Origin: Salipiger pallidus
Lineage (GTDB): Bacteria; Pseudomonadota; Alphaproteobacteria; Rhodobacterales; Rhodobacteraceae
Assembly (NCBI RefSeq): GCF_014643635.1
Contig: NZ_BMJV01000006.1
Span: 124,001 to 188,000 of the forward strand
DNA length: 64,000 nucleotides
Reading direction: 5' to 3'
The notes below the pieces were generated by a model. The model did no database searches. It was given only the letters and a program-made list of their open reading frames with translations, and had not been told where the DNA came from. Positions 28,751-37,819 of this stretch are shown here, one piece after another (positions within the stretch are counted from its first letter, which is position 1; every line of letters begins with the position of its first letter). The position numbers and the translations under genes were made by a program.

Positions 28751-28782
28751 GACCCCCGCCGGATGCGTATCCGGCGGGGGTC
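28751..28782. terminator. Long perfect hairpin between DUF7282 gene and argG
   Basis: GACCCCCGCCGGAT (28751-28764) and ATCCGGCGGGGGTC (28769-28782) form a 14-bp stem around a 4-base loop, GCGT. It lies 26 bases beyond the end of argG (minus) and 174 bases after the secreted protein gene, so it probably ends the argG transcript. There is no strong U-tract on either strand. Confidence 0.6.
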
Positions 28783-28807
28783 ACTTGTTTCAGCGATGTG
28801 GCGAGGG

Positions 28808-30028
28808 TCAGCCCTTGAGACGACGGTTTCGTGCAGCCAGCAGCTTCAGGCGCAGCGCGTTCAGCTGGATGAAGCCCTTTGCGTCTTCCTGGTTGTAAGC
28901 GCCAGCGTCCTCTTCGAAGGTCACGTGCGCCTCGGAATACAGCGAATGCTCGGACCAGCGGGCGACAGTGCGTGCCGAGCCCTTGTAGAGCTTCAGACGG
29001 ACGGTGCCGGTGACATGCTCCTGGCTCTTGTCGATCAGGGCCTGCAGCATCTCGCGCTCGGGCGAGAACCAGAAGCCGTTGTAGATCAGCTCGGCGTACC
29101 GCGGCATGATCGAGTCCTTGAGGTGGCCGGCGCCGCTGTCGAGCGTGATCTGCTCGATGCCGCGGTGCGCTTCCAGCAGGACGGTGCCGCCGGGGGTCTC
29201 GTAGATGCCGCGAGACTTCATGCCCACGAAGCGGTTTTCCACGAGGTCCAGAACGCCGATGCCGTGCTTGCCGCCCAGCTCGTTAAGCTTGGTGAGGATC
29301 GTCGCGGGCGACATCGCCTCACCGTCGATCGACACCGCGTCGCCCTTTTCGAAGCCGACTTCGATGTACTCGGGCTCGTTCGGGGCCTGCTCCACGGGAA
29401 CGGTGCGCTGCAGCACGTAATCAGGCGCTTCGTCTGCGGGGTTCTCGAGAACCTTGCCCTCGGAGGAGGTGTGCAAGAGGTTCGCATCAACCGAGAAGGG
29501 AGCCTCGCCGCGCTTGTCCTTGGCGATCGGGATCTGGTTCTTCTCGGCGAAGTCGATGAGCTTCGTGCGCGAGGTCAGGTCCCACAGGCGCCACGGCGCG
29601 ATCACCTTGATGTCGGGGTTGAGCGCGTAGGCCGCCAGCTCGAACCGTACCTGGTCATTGCCCTTGCCGGTCGCACCATGCGCCACGGCATCGGCGCCTT
29701 CGGCGGCGGCGATCTCGACGAGGCGCTTGGAAATCAGCGGACGCGCGATCGAGGTGCCCAGAAGGTACAGCCCCTCGTACAGCGCGTTGGCCCGGAACAT
29801 CGGGAAGACGAAGTCGCGCACGAACTCTTCGCGCAGGTCTTCGATGTAGACCTTGGAGACGCCCAGCATCTCGGCCTTGGCGCGGGCGGGCTCGAGCTCT
29901 TCACCCTGTCCTAGGTCGGCGGTGAAGGTCACCACCTCACAGCCGTACTCGGTCTGCAACCATTTGAGGATGATCGAGGTGTCGAGGCCACCGGAATAGG
30001 CCAGGACGACTTTCTTGGGCGCGGACAT
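28808..30028 (-). CDS. argG: Argininosuccinate synthase
   Basis: This 406-residue enzyme joins citrulline and aspartate, with ATP, in arginine synthesis. The ATP-pyrophosphatase P-loop [12 protein letters not shown] lies at 9-20, and [13 protein letters not shown] and the citrulline-site [13 protein letters not shown] pieces follow. Length is normal. It is monocistronic here and divergent from a membrane protein gene. The start at 30028 follows a plausible GAAGG site. Confidence 0.96.
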   Translation of the reverse strand: MSAPKKVVLAYSGGLDTSIILKWLQTEYGCEVVTFTADLGQGEELEPARAKAEMLGVSKVYIEDLREEFVRDFVFPMFRANALYEGLYLLGTSIARPLISKRLVEIAAAEGADAVAHGATGKGNDQVRFELAAYALNPDIKVIAPWRLWDLTSRTKLIDFAEKNQIPIAKDKRGEAPFSVDANLLHTSSEGKVLENPADEAPDYVLQRTVPVEQAPNEPEYIEVGFEKGDAVSIDGEAMSPATILTKLNELGGKHGIGVLDLVENRFVGMKSRGIYETPGGTVLLEAHRGIEQITLDSGAGHLKDSIMPRYAELIYNGFWFSPEREMLQALIDKSQEHVTGTVRLKLYKGSARTVARWSEHSLYSEAHVTFEEDAGAYNQEDAKGFIQLNALRLKLLAARNRRLKG

Positions 30029-30178
30029 GCGGGCTTCCTTCCGTGACTTCCGTGAAATCTGCCGCGCGGGTTATAGCCTTTTGATGCCGGGAGCAAGGTT
30101 GCCACGTTGACCACGGGGGCTGCTGTGCTAGCCATGCGCAGACATTGCGGTAAAAAACGTGCAAAGGCAGGCGAGCGA

Positions 30179-30922
30179 ATGGGCTGGAAGATCTTTCTAC
30201 ACTCGGTGCGGATGGTTCTCGACAACCTCGACGTCGCGCTGCGAATCTCGCTAGGGCTGTACCTCGTGCAGGTCGCCATGCAGGTCGTCGTGTTCAACGC
30301 CACATCAAGCCTGCCCGCAGACCCGGTGGACATGCCCGAGGGTGGAGGCATGCCGTTCGAGGCGCTGGTGCTGGCCGTGCTTGCGTTGGTCACCAGCCTC
30401 TGGATCGCGGTGGGCTGGCATCGCTACGCGCTCGAGGGCGAAGAGCCCGCGGCCTTCCTGCCGCGCTGGCGTGGATCCGAGCTTGGCAGCTATGTGTGGA
30501 AGTCCATCGTGATTGCCTTCGCGCTCGGGGTGGTGCTGGCAGTGGTCGGCGGCATCGCGGTATCGGCGGCCATGGCGGTGCCGGGGCTTCTCGGCATAGT
30601 GTCCTTCGGCCTCGTGGGGCTGATCAGCTACCTGTTCTTCCGGGTCGGCCTCGTGCTGCCCGCCGCTGCGGTGGGCCGCCCGCTGACCATGCGTGAAAGC
30701 TGGCAGGCGACGGGCGACGGCGACAAGGCCGTGCTTATGCTGGCGCTGATCGTCATCGGCGCGCAGGTTCTGATTTCCGTGCCCGCGATGATCGACGGGA
30801 ACACCAGCTCGGTCGTCTCGCTGATCTATTCGGTGGTGGTGAACTGGTTCGTGACGATGATCGGCGTGTCGATCCTGACGACGCTTTACGGTCATTTCAT
30901 CGAAGGCCGCCCCATCGACTAG
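30179..30922 (+). CDS. Membrane protein of unknown function
   Basis: I do not recognise this 247-residue protein. It has about six hydrophobic segments (near 18-40, 60-80, 104-126, 130-150, 180-200 and 205-232), with a short periplasmic-looking loop rich in Pro and Gly between the first two. No catalytic motif, signal peptide or known transporter signature is visible. The start at 30179 is the first ATG with the hydrophobic start that follows it; the frame is open farther upstream without a good ribosome site. It lies between argG (divergent) and ilvA (38 bases downstream), so it may be co-transcribed with ilvA. Confidence 0.75.
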   Translation: MGWKIFLHSVRMVLDNLDVALRISLGLYLVQVAMQVVVFNATSSLPADPVDMPEGGGMPFEALVLAVLALVTSLWIAVGWHRYALEGEEPAAFLPRWRGSELGSYVWKSIVIAFALGVVLAVVGGIAVSAAMAVPGLLGIVSFGLVGLISYLFFRVGLVLPAAAVGRPLTMRESWQATGDGDKAVLMLALIVIGAQVLISVPAMIDGNTSSVVSLIYSVVVNWFVTMIGVSILTTLYGHFIEGRPID

Positions 30923-30960
30923 CGCTTGCCTTGTGGCTGGCGATGGGTCATTCCACGGGC

Positions 30961-32187
30961 ATGACCAGCTTTCATGACAGGGCCCGCGCCGCAGCCGAGG
31001 CGATGCGCGAGGTTTTCCCCGAGACGCCGCTTCAGCGCAACGCCCATCTCAGCGACCGGTTCGGCGCGGATGTCTGGCTCAAGCGCGAGGATCTGAGCCC
31101 GGTGCGCAGCTACAAGCTGCGCGGGGCCTTCAACGCCATGCGCAAGCAGGAAGGCACGGAGCTTTTTGTGTGTGCCAGCGCCGGCAACCATGCGCAGGGG
31201 GTGGCCTACATGTGCCGCCATTTCGGCGCGCGGGGCGTGATCTTCATGCCGGTCACTACGCCGGACCAGAAGATCCAGAAGACCCGGATCTTTGGCGGTG
31301 ATGCCATCGAAATCGTCCTGACTGGCGACTATTTCGATGACACGCTGGCTGCGGCCAAGGACTATTGCGCTGAAAAAGGCGGGCAGTTCCTGCCGCCCTT
31401 CGATGATGACGACGTGATCGAAGGTCAGGCCAGCGTCGCGTTCGAGATCGAAACCCAGCTTGGCCGTGTGCCTGACCATGTCATCGTTCCCGTGGGCGGT
31501 GGCGGCCTCTCGGCCGGGATGCTCAGCTATTTCGGCACCAATACCGGCTATACCTTCGTGGAACCCACCGGGGGCGCCTGCCTGCGGGCAGCGCTCGAGG
31601 CGGGGCATCCGGTGACGCTGGACCGGGTGGACACGTTCGCCGACGGGGCGGCGGTGGCGCGTATCGGTGAGCGCACCTTCGAGGCGCTCAAGGGCGTGGG
31701 CGTGGCCAGCACCCTGACCATCGACGAGAACCGTCTGTGCATCACCATGCTCGACATGCTCAATGTCGAGGGCGTGGTGCTCGAGCCTGCTGGGGCGCTG
31801 TCCGTCGACGCGCTGAAGGATCTCGGACAGGCGATCCGGGGCAAGACGGTGGTGTGCATCACCTCTGGCGGCAATTTCGATTTCGAGCGTCTGCCCGAGG
31901 TGAAGGAACGGGCGCAGCGGTACACCGGGGTGAAGAAATACTTCATCCTGCGCCTGCCGCAGCGGCCCGGCGCACTGAAGGATTTCCTCGGGTTCCTCGG
32001 GCCGGAGGATGACATCACGCGGTTCGAATACCTCAAGAAATCCGCCCGCAACTTCGGCTCTGTGATGATCGGGATCGAAACCTCGGACCCGGGCAATTTC
32101 GCGCGTCTCTACGACATCCTCGACTCGCGCGGGTACAGCTATCGTGACATCACTGAAGATGACGTGCTGGCGCAGTTCCTGATCTGA
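30961..32187 (+). CDS. ilvA: Threonine ammonia-lyase (biosynthetic-type)
   Basis: This 408-residue PLP enzyme deaminates threonine to 2-oxobutanoate, the first step of isoleucine synthesis. The PLP lysine lies in PVRSYKLRGAFNAM near residue 52, SAGNHAQG near 80 and the glycine loop VGGGGLSAGM near 180. The C-terminal ~75 residues (YFILRLPQRPGALKDFL) are ACT-like, suggesting feedback control. Starts at 30931 (TTG) and 30943 (ATG) are also open; 30961 gives the family length. It runs with the unknown membrane protein upstream and converges with the Hpt gene. Confidence 0.88.
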   Translation: MTSFHDRARAAAEAMREVFPETPLQRNAHLSDRFGADVWLKREDLSPVRSYKLRGAFNAMRKQEGTELFVCASAGNHAQGVAYMCRHFGARGVIFMPVTTPDQKIQKTRIFGGDAIEIVLTGDYFDDTLAAAKDYCAEKGGQFLPPFDDDDVIEGQASVAFEIETQLGRVPDHVIVPVGGGGLSAGMLSYFGTNTGYTFVEPTGGACLRAALEAGHPVTLDRVDTFADGAAVARIGERTFEALKGVGVASTLTIDENRLCITMLDMLNVEGVVLEPAGALSVDALKDLGQAIRGKTVVCITSGGNFDFERLPEVKERAQRYTGVKKYFILRLPQRPGALKDFLGFLGPEDDITRFEYLKKSARNFGSVMIGIETSDPGNFARLYDILDSRGYSYRDITEDDVLAQFLI

Positions 32188-32199
32188 TCGGTCCGGGGA

Positions 32200-32535
32200 T
32201 CAGGCGGCCAGCCTGGCCTCAAGTTCCAAGAAGAATTCTGATCGGGATTCGACATAAGCTGTCCTGATGCGCCCGGTGTCTATGGCATCCATCACGCCAT
32301 TGCGGGCGCCGACCTCTCCGGCCTGGCACAGCGCGGCAAGCTTCTTGAACCCTAGGTTCAGAGCGCTGCCCTTCAGGAAATGCAGCTGCCTCTCGAGATT
32401 GGCCGCATCGCACGGGGCGTCAGGCAAGTGGTCCAGCGTATCCTCCACCTCCCGGAGGAATAGGTCGACGACTTCGTGAAAGTCATCGATGCCGATTTCG
32501 TCACGCAGTTCGGCGATGCGGTTCCAATCGATCAT
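32200..32535 (-). CDS. Histidine phosphotransfer (Hpt) domain protein
   Basis: This 111-residue protein is a single Hpt domain, a helical bundle that shuttles phosphate between sensor kinases and response regulators. The phosphorylated histidine is at residue 52 in LHFLKGSALNLG, followed by the LAALCQAGE helix. There is no kinase domain, so it cannot autophosphorylate by itself. It is divergent, across 145 bases, from a receiver-phosphatase protein, which makes that protein its most likely partner. Its end is 12 bases from the ilvA stop on the other strand. Confidence 0.88.
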   Translation of the reverse strand: MIDWNRIAELRDEIGIDDFHEVVDLFLREVEDTLDHLPDAPCDAANLERQLHFLKGSALNLGFKKLAALCQAGEVGARNGVMDAIDTGRIRTAYVESRSEFFLELEARLAA

Positions 32536-32680
32536 CGCTCACCTCCTGCCTGCGACACTAATGCGCAAAAGATGAACGGAAGGTTAGAACAGGGAGGTCT
32601 GGCAAAAGGTTTAGCCTAAAGGATGCGTTAAATCTGGTGGGATAGACCCGGCCTGAGGGAAATGCCCGTCAGGAACGCCT

Positions 32681-33934
32681 TTGCACTCGGAAGCCTTCGA
32701 CATCACCACGGCCGGCAGCCCCGCCTCGGCCCCGCTTCGGCGGGTGCTGATCGTGGATGACAGCCCGGTACAGCTCAAGATCCTCAGCGTCATGATGAAG
32801 CGTTGGGGGTTCGATGTCTGGCAGGCCGAAAGCGGGGAAGAGGCGTTGGAGCTTTGTCGTCAGGTCATGCCCGACGCAGTGTTGTCGGACTGGATGATGC
32901 CGGGCATGGACGGCTTGGAATTCTGTCGCCAGTTCAGGGCCATGAGCGGCGACAGCTACGGCTATTTCATCCTTCTCACCTCGAAAAGTGAAAAGGGGGA
33001 AATCGCACGTGGACTCGATGCGGGGGCAGATGACTTTCTGACCAAGCCGGTGAATGCGGACGAATTGCGCGCGCGGATGAATGCAGGGGGGCGCATCCTG
33101 TCGATGCAGCGGGAACTGACCCGAACCCTGGATCAGCTGCGCCAGGCCTATGATGCCATCGACCGCGACCTGCGGCAGGCGCGCACCATTCAAGAGGCGC
33201 TGGTTCCTGAACGCAGCAGACAGTTCGGCCCGGCACAGGTCAGCCTGCTGCTCAAGCCCTGCGGGCATGTGGGTGGAGATCTGGTGGGCATGTTCGGCCC
33301 TAACCCCAGCGGGCTGGGGGTCTATAGCATCGATGTGTCCGGCCATGGTATCACCTCCGCGCTCATGACCGCGCGGGTGGCGGGCTACCTTGGCAGTGAT
33401 TTCCCGGACCAGAACATCGCGTTGGCCCGTGACGCCACCGGTCTGCCGGTCTACCGCCCTCCAGAGGAGGTGGCGCTTCGCCTCAACGATCGGCTCTCGG
33501 CGGATCCCGGGGTGCTCGAATACCTGACGATGGCTTACCTGACGCTGGATCTTGGCACCGGACGTGTGACCTTGGTGCAGGCCGGACATCCGCCGCCACT
33601 GGTCATCCGGGCGGATGGCGCGATGCATTTCATCGGCGATGGCGGATTGCCCATCGGGTTGATCAGCGGGGTGTCCTACGCGCCGATCGAGATCACGCTT
33701 CACGACGGGGACCGACTCCTTCTCTATTCCGACGGCATCACTGAAACGGAGCTTCCCGGGGGTGGCATGCTCAACCAGCAGGGGCTGGCCGAGCTTGCGG
33801 CGGAATGTCTCGATGCGCGGGGTACCGAGTTCCTTGATGATCTTTACTGGCGGCTGAGCCAGCGCACGCGGCCTGGCAGCGTCCTGTCCGATGACGTCTC
33901 TGCCGCGCTGGTCGAATTCGGTACAAGGGCATGA
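32681..33934 (+). CDS. Response regulator with PP2C (SpoIIE-type) phosphatase output
   Basis: This 417-residue protein joins an N-terminal receiver domain (about 20-140; phosphoacceptor Asp70 in VLSDWMMPG, Lys122 in TKP) to a short coiled coil (140-175) and a C-terminal SpoIIE-type PP2C phosphatase (about 190-415). Metal-binding acidic residues are visible in HVGGDLVG (Asp200) and SIDVSGHG (Asp218). The layout matches RbaY, a phosphatase that acts in a partner-switching pathway affecting gene-transfer agent production in Rhodobacter capsulatus; that equivalence is inference. It starts at TTG 32681 after AGGAACGCC. No STAS or anti-sigma kinase gene is in the window. Confidence 0.85.
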   Translation: MHSEAFDITTAGSPASAPLRRVLIVDDSPVQLKILSVMMKRWGFDVWQAESGEEALELCRQVMPDAVLSDWMMPGMDGLEFCRQFRAMSGDSYGYFILLTSKSEKGEIARGLDAGADDFLTKPVNADELRARMNAGGRILSMQRELTRTLDQLRQAYDAIDRDLRQARTIQEALVPERSRQFGPAQVSLLLKPCGHVGGDLVGMFGPNPSGLGVYSIDVSGHGITSALMTARVAGYLGSDFPDQNIALARDATGLPVYRPPEEVALRLNDRLSADPGVLEYLTMAYLTLDLGTGRVTLVQAGHPPPLVIRADGAMHFIGDGGLPIGLISGVSYAPIEITLHDGDRLLLYSDGITETELPGGGMLNQQGLAELAAECLDARGTEFLDDLYWRLSQRTRPGSVLSDDVSAALVEFGTRA

Positions 33935-33943
33935 CCCCGGCGA

Positions 33944-34381
33944 TCAGAGCAGGCAGCGCCGCACAAAATCCGCGTCGCCAGGATTCCCGAGCACGTCCAC
34001 CGCGACATCCGGCGGAACCCAGTGGGCCGTGTGCCCCGGCTCGCGCGGGGCTTCGACCGGGCGGACCGGGAAGGCGGCATAGATGATGCACAGCTTCTCG
34101 GCCCAGAGATCGTATTCAGGCATGAAGGTGAAGCGCCGGAACGCTCCGAGCCGCCGTGGCCGCGCGATATGCCAGCCGGTTTCCTCGTAGACCTCGCGGT
34201 ACAGCGCGGCGAGGGGCTGTTCACCGGCATCTATCCCGCCGCCGGGCAGCTGAAATTCCGGCCAGGGCGTTTCCTGATGGGTCAGCAGCAGCGCGCCGTC
34301 CCGTTCCAGGATGGCGTAGGCGCCGGGGCGCAGGGTGTAGCGGCGTCCCTCTTCGGGCGCGTCTCCGTAGCGGGCGATCAT
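33944..34381 (-). CDS. Nudix hydrolase
   Basis: This 145-residue protein has an intact Nudix box: the GGGIDAGEQPLAALYREV segment followed by YEETGW. The flanking context (LPGGGIDAGE preceded by LTHQETPWPEFQ) is like the MutT/ADP-ribose group, but the substrate cannot be read. The start at 34381 precedes MIARYGDAPEEGRR. It converges with the response-regulator phosphatase at a 9-base gap and is divergent from hslO by 78 bases. Confidence 0.88.
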   Translation of the reverse strand: MIARYGDAPEEGRRYTLRPGAYAILERDGALLLTHQETPWPEFQLPGGGIDAGEQPLAALYREVYEETGWHIARPRRLGAFRRFTFMPEYDLWAEKLCIIYAAFPVRPVEAPREPGHTAHWVPPDVAVDVLGNPGDADFVRRCLL

Positions 34382-34459
34382 TGGGTGTCCCCTTTTTTCC
34401 GAGCGGATCCTGTCCTATATGGGGCCGATATGCCAAGGCCCGGCACACAAGGAAACCCC

Positions 34460-35437
34460 ATGACCATCGGCAGCAAACTCGCCTGGGATGACAGCGTCCT
34501 CCCGTTCCAGCTCGATATTTCCGACATTCGCGGACGCGTCGCACGCCTTGACGGGGTGCTGGACGGTGTCCTGTCCCAGCATGATTACCCCGAGCCGATC
34601 GAAACGCTCGTGGCCGAAATGGTGCTGCTGACCGCGCTGATCGGTCCGACCATCAAGCTGCAGTGGAAACTGTCTCTGCAGGTTCAGACCCGCGGTGCCC
34701 TGCGCATGATCGCGACCGATTACTACGCCCCCGAGAACGAGGGCGAGCCGGCCCGCATCCGTGCCTACGCCAGCTTTGACCGCGACCAGGTCACCGATGC
34801 CCCCGCCTTCGATCAGCTCGAAGAGGGGTATTTTGCGGTCTTGATCGACCAAGGGCCCGGGAACACGCCATACCAGGGCATCAGCCCGCTGGCGGGCGGG
34901 TCGCTCGCAGCCAGCGCCGAGGGGTATTTCGCCCAGTCTGAGCAGCTGCCGACTCGGTTCAAGCTGAACTACGGCAAGGCGATGAACGCCGACGGGTCGG
35001 GCAGCTGGCGCGCTGGCGGCATCCTTGTGCAGACCATGCCCAAGGCCTCGCCCTTCGTGCAGGACGGCGGCAGCGGTGAAAACGGCCTGCTGCGCCCCGA
35101 GGATCTGGTGCAGGGTGACGAGGAAGAGAACTGGCGCCGCGTCAACTTCCACGTGGACACGGTGGATGAGCTCGAGCTTATCGGCCCCGATCTGCCGCCA
35201 ACCGACCTGCTGTTCCGCCTGTTTCACGAGGAACAGCCGCGGGTCTATGACGCGCAGGCGGTGCGCTTTGGCTGTACCTGCTCTGAGGACAAGGTGCGCC
35301 AGTCGCTGTCGATCTACTCGGCCAAGGACATCGAGAAGATGACCACCGAGGACGGCAGGGTCACCGCCGATTGCCAGTTCTGCGGTGCCCATTACGACAT
35401 GGACCCCGCTTCCGTAGGGTTCGAGGCCAAGAGGTGA
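34460..35437 (+). CDS. hslO: Redox-regulated chaperone Hsp33
   Basis: This 325-residue holdase is switched on by oxidation and unfolding of its zinc domain. The C-terminal cysteine sets are visible: CTCSEDK near 272 and CQFCGAH near 304, spaced as CxC and CxxC. The N-terminal chaperone core (YPEPIETLVAEMVLLTAL) is complete. The ATG at 34460 follows AAGGAAACCCC. It overlaps the following Nudix gene by four bases and heads the hslO-nudix-cca-lysE run. Confidence 0.95.
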   Translation: MTIGSKLAWDDSVLPFQLDISDIRGRVARLDGVLDGVLSQHDYPEPIETLVAEMVLLTALIGPTIKLQWKLSLQVQTRGALRMIATDYYAPENEGEPARIRAYASFDRDQVTDAPAFDQLEEGYFAVLIDQGPGNTPYQGISPLAGGSLAASAEGYFAQSEQLPTRFKLNYGKAMNADGSGSWRAGGILVQTMPKASPFVQDGGSGENGLLRPEDLVQGDEEENWRRVNFHVDTVDELELIGPDLPPTDLLFRLFHEEQPRVYDAQAVRFGCTCSEDKVRQSLSIYSAKDIEKMTTEDGRVTADCQFCGAHYDMDPASVGFEAKR

Positions 35438-36051
35438 CGGAGACCGGCGCAGGCATCGACCACCAGATCGCAGCCTTGCGCCGCGCGTTGCAGGCGCCGG
35501 GTGCGCCATCTTCGGATTTCGACCTCAACCCCGGCACTGTCCTGCCCGAAGGGCGCAAGCTGCGCGAGGCCGGGGTTCTTGTGACCTTTGTTCCTGGGGC
35601 AGGCGGGCTCGATCTTGTCCTGACCAAGCGGTCGTCCCGGCTCAAACACCATCCCGGGCAGATCGCGTTCCCCGGCGGCAAGGTGGAACCCGTCGATGAC
35701 GGCCCTGTCGCTGCCGCGCTGCGCGAGGCGCATGAAGAGGTTGGCCTGCCTCCTGCATCGGTGGAGATCCTCGGAACGATGCCCGCCCATGAGACGGTGA
35801 CGGGGTTCCTCGTCACCCCCGTTCTGGGGCTTGTGAAGGACGGTTTCAGCCCGGTCGCCGAACCCGGTGAAGTGGCTGAGATCTTCCGCGTGCCCTTCGA
35901 CCACGTCACCGATCCCGCCAATTTCCGCATCGAGGGCCGACGTTGGCGTGGTCAGCGGCGGCTCTATTACGTGGCTCCTTTCGGTCCCTATTACATCTGG
36001 GGCGCCACGGCGCGAATGCTGAGGGCCCTCGCGGCACGGATGCATCCATGA
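35434..36051 (+). CDS. Nudix CoA/ADP-ribose-type pyrophosphatase (YeaB/NudL-like)
   Basis: This 205-residue protein has the NudL extra signature LTKRSSRLKHHPGQIAFPGG next to the Nudix box GGKVEPVDDGPVAAALREAH and EEVGL. NudL proteins hydrolyse coenzyme A and related pyrophosphates. The GTG start at 35434 overlaps the hslO stop (GTGA). Its stop overlaps the cca ATG by four bases, so translation of hslO, this gene, cca and lysE is probably coupled. The frame is open upstream into hslO, which I ignore. Confidence 0.88.
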   Translation: MTETGAGIDHQIAALRRALQAPGAPSSDFDLNPGTVLPEGRKLREAGVLVTFVPGAGGLDLVLTKRSSRLKHHPGQIAFPGGKVEPVDDGPVAAALREAHEEVGLPPASVEILGTMPAHETVTGFLVTPVLGLVKDGFSPVAEPGEVAEIFRVPFDHVTDPANFRIEGRRWRGQRRLYYVAPFGPYYIWGATARMLRALAARMHP

Positions 36052-37196
36052 GCACGGTCGGGGGGGAGTGGCTGAGCCGCGATGAAACGCAATCGGTTCT
36101 TAAGATGCTCGAGGCGGGCGGCCATGTGGCGCTTGCCGTGGGCGGCTGCGTGCGCAACGCGCTGATCGGCGCGCCCGTGGCCGATGTGGACATTGCAACA
36201 GATGCACCGCCCGAACGGGTGATTGAGCTGGCGCAAGCAGCCGGGCTGAAGCCCGTGCCCACCGGGATTGACCATGGCACCGTCACCGTGGTCGCGAACG
36301 GTATTGGCCACGAGGTCACCACCTTCCGCGCCGATGTGGAAACCGATGGCCGCCGCGCGGTGGTGCGGTTTTCGGACAACGTGGCCGAGGATGCAGCCCG
36401 GCGCGATTTCACCATGAATGCGCTTTACGCCGATGCGCGCGGCACGCTGCTGGACCCGCTTGGAGGACTGCCGGACCTCGAGGCTCGGCGCGTGCGCTTC
36501 ATCGGTGACGCGGGCCAGCGCATCCGCGAGGATTACCTGCGCACCCTGCGCTTCTTCCGCTTCAACGCTTGGTACGGCGACCCGGACCTGGGGCTTGATG
36601 CCGAGGCGCTCGCGGGGATCGCCGCGAACCTTAAAGGGCTCGAGGCGCTTTCGGCTGAAAGGGTGGGGCAGGAGATGACCCGCCTCATGGCCGCGCCAGA
36701 CCCCGCGCCCTCGGCCGCCGCGATGGAGCAGGCGGGGGTGCTTTCGCGAGTTCTGCCAGGGGCCAGCGCCCGCGCCCTTGGGCCATTGGTGCATGTCGAA
36801 GAAGCGCTGGGCGTCGCGCCCGATCCGCTGTTGCGGCTGGCGGCAACGGGGGAGGCTGATGCCCGGACCCTGAGGCTGTCCAAGGCGCAGAGGCGGCAAC
36901 TCGAGCTTTATCAGACACTAATGTCCGAGATGACCGACTTGCCCGAGATTGCCTGGCGGCATGGGCCAGACACCGCGCGCAAGCTGGCCGCGCTGCGGGC
37001 AGCCACCTTCGAACAGCCCCCCGCGGCGGATACTGAAGCGCAGATCACGAAAGGTGCCGAGGCCGCGTTTCCCGTGAAACCGCGCGACCTCATGCCCGCC
37101 TTCGAGGGTCCCGCGCTGGGTGAGGAACTCAAGCGGCTCGAACGTGCGTGGATCGCCTCGGGCTTCACTCTGTCTCGGGATGACCTTCTGCAATGA
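36048..37196 (+). CDS. cca: CCA tRNA nucleotidyltransferase / poly(A) polymerase family
   Basis: This 382-residue class II nucleotidyltransferase adds or repairs the CCA end of tRNAs. Motifs: VGGCVRNALIGAPVADVDIA at 31-50 with the paired aspartates, RRDFTMNAL near 114, and the template-type EDYLRTLRFFRFNA near 161. There is no HD domain, unlike E. coli Cca, so it is of the alphaproteobacterial kind; exact CCA versus poly(A) specificity cannot be proved. It is four-base coupled to genes on both sides. Confidence 0.9.
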   Translation: MSTVGGEWLSRDETQSVLKMLEAGGHVALAVGGCVRNALIGAPVADVDIATDAPPERVIELAQAAGLKPVPTGIDHGTVTVVANGIGHEVTTFRADVETDGRRAVVRFSDNVAEDAARRDFTMNALYADARGTLLDPLGGLPDLEARRVRFIGDAGQRIREDYLRTLRFFRFNAWYGDPDLGLDAEALAGIAANLKGLEALSAERVGQEMTRLMAAPDPAPSAAAMEQAGVLSRVLPGASARALGPLVHVEEALGVAPDPLLRLAATGEADARTLRLSKAQRRQLELYQTLMSEMTDLPEIAWRHGPDTARKLAALRAATFEQPPAADTEAQITKGAEAAFPVKPRDLMPAFEGPALGEELKRLERAWIASGFTLSRDDLLQ

Positions 37197-37777
37197 CCAT
37201 CGACCCGCTTTACGTCTTTGTCTTCCTCGGCCTGTTCTCGCCCGGCCCGAACGTCATCCTTCTGACGTCGTCGGGGGCCCGTTTCGGCCTGAGCGCCAGC
37301 CTGCCACACCTCTTCGGCGTGGTGGTGGGCGTTGGTGTGACGGCGGGGCTGACCGGGCTTGGTATCGCGGCGCTACTGGCTCAGGCGCCGATGCTCGAGC
37401 TGGTTCTGAAGGTGGCGGCAAGCCTCTGGATGCTGTGGATGGCATGGGGGCTGTGGAACTCACAGGCGCGCAAGGGCAAGGCAGAGCGTGACCGACCCAT
37501 GACCTTCCTCGAGGCGGCGCTGTTCCAGTGGGTAAATCCGAAGGTCTGGGCGGTGGCGCTGGCCGCAGCCTCCGCCTATCCCGGGGCAGGGGGCGCGTGG
37601 GCCGAGGCATTGCGGCTTGGCTCGGCCTTTTCGGGGATCAATCTCATCTGTTGCCTGTTTTGGACCAGCGCTGGCGCGATGCTCACCTACCTGCTGACGA
37701 CACCGACCGCGTGGAAGGTCTTTACCCGTGTGATGGCCCTTCTGCTGGGCAGCTTTTCCGTCATGGTCTTCCTGTAG
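37193..37777 (+). CDS. LysE/RhtB family amino acid exporter
   Basis: This 194-residue membrane protein has the LysE signature SPGPNVILLTSSGARFG at 16-32 and six hydrophobic segments (about 2-16, 38-60, 65-85, 110-130, 138-160 and 165-190). LysE-family proteins export amino acids or related solutes; the substrate is not visible. Its ATG overlaps the cca stop by four bases, but function need not follow cca. Confidence 0.85.
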   Translation: MTIDPLYVFVFLGLFSPGPNVILLTSSGARFGLSASLPHLFGVVVGVGVTAGLTGLGIAALLAQAPMLELVLKVAASLWMLWMAWGLWNSQARKGKAERDRPMTFLEAALFQWVNPKVWAVALAAASAYPGAGGAWAEALRLGSAFSGINLICCLFWTSAGAMLTYLLTTPTAWKVFTRVMALLLGSFSVMVFL

Positions 37778-37819
37778 GGAATCGGTAACACTCCGCGCTC
37801 CAGACACAGGAGAGCACCC

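Noticed and set aside
37066-37081. parS-like TTTCCCGTGAAAC in cca
   Set aside because: Three mismatches and explained by codons of the protein; not counted as parS.
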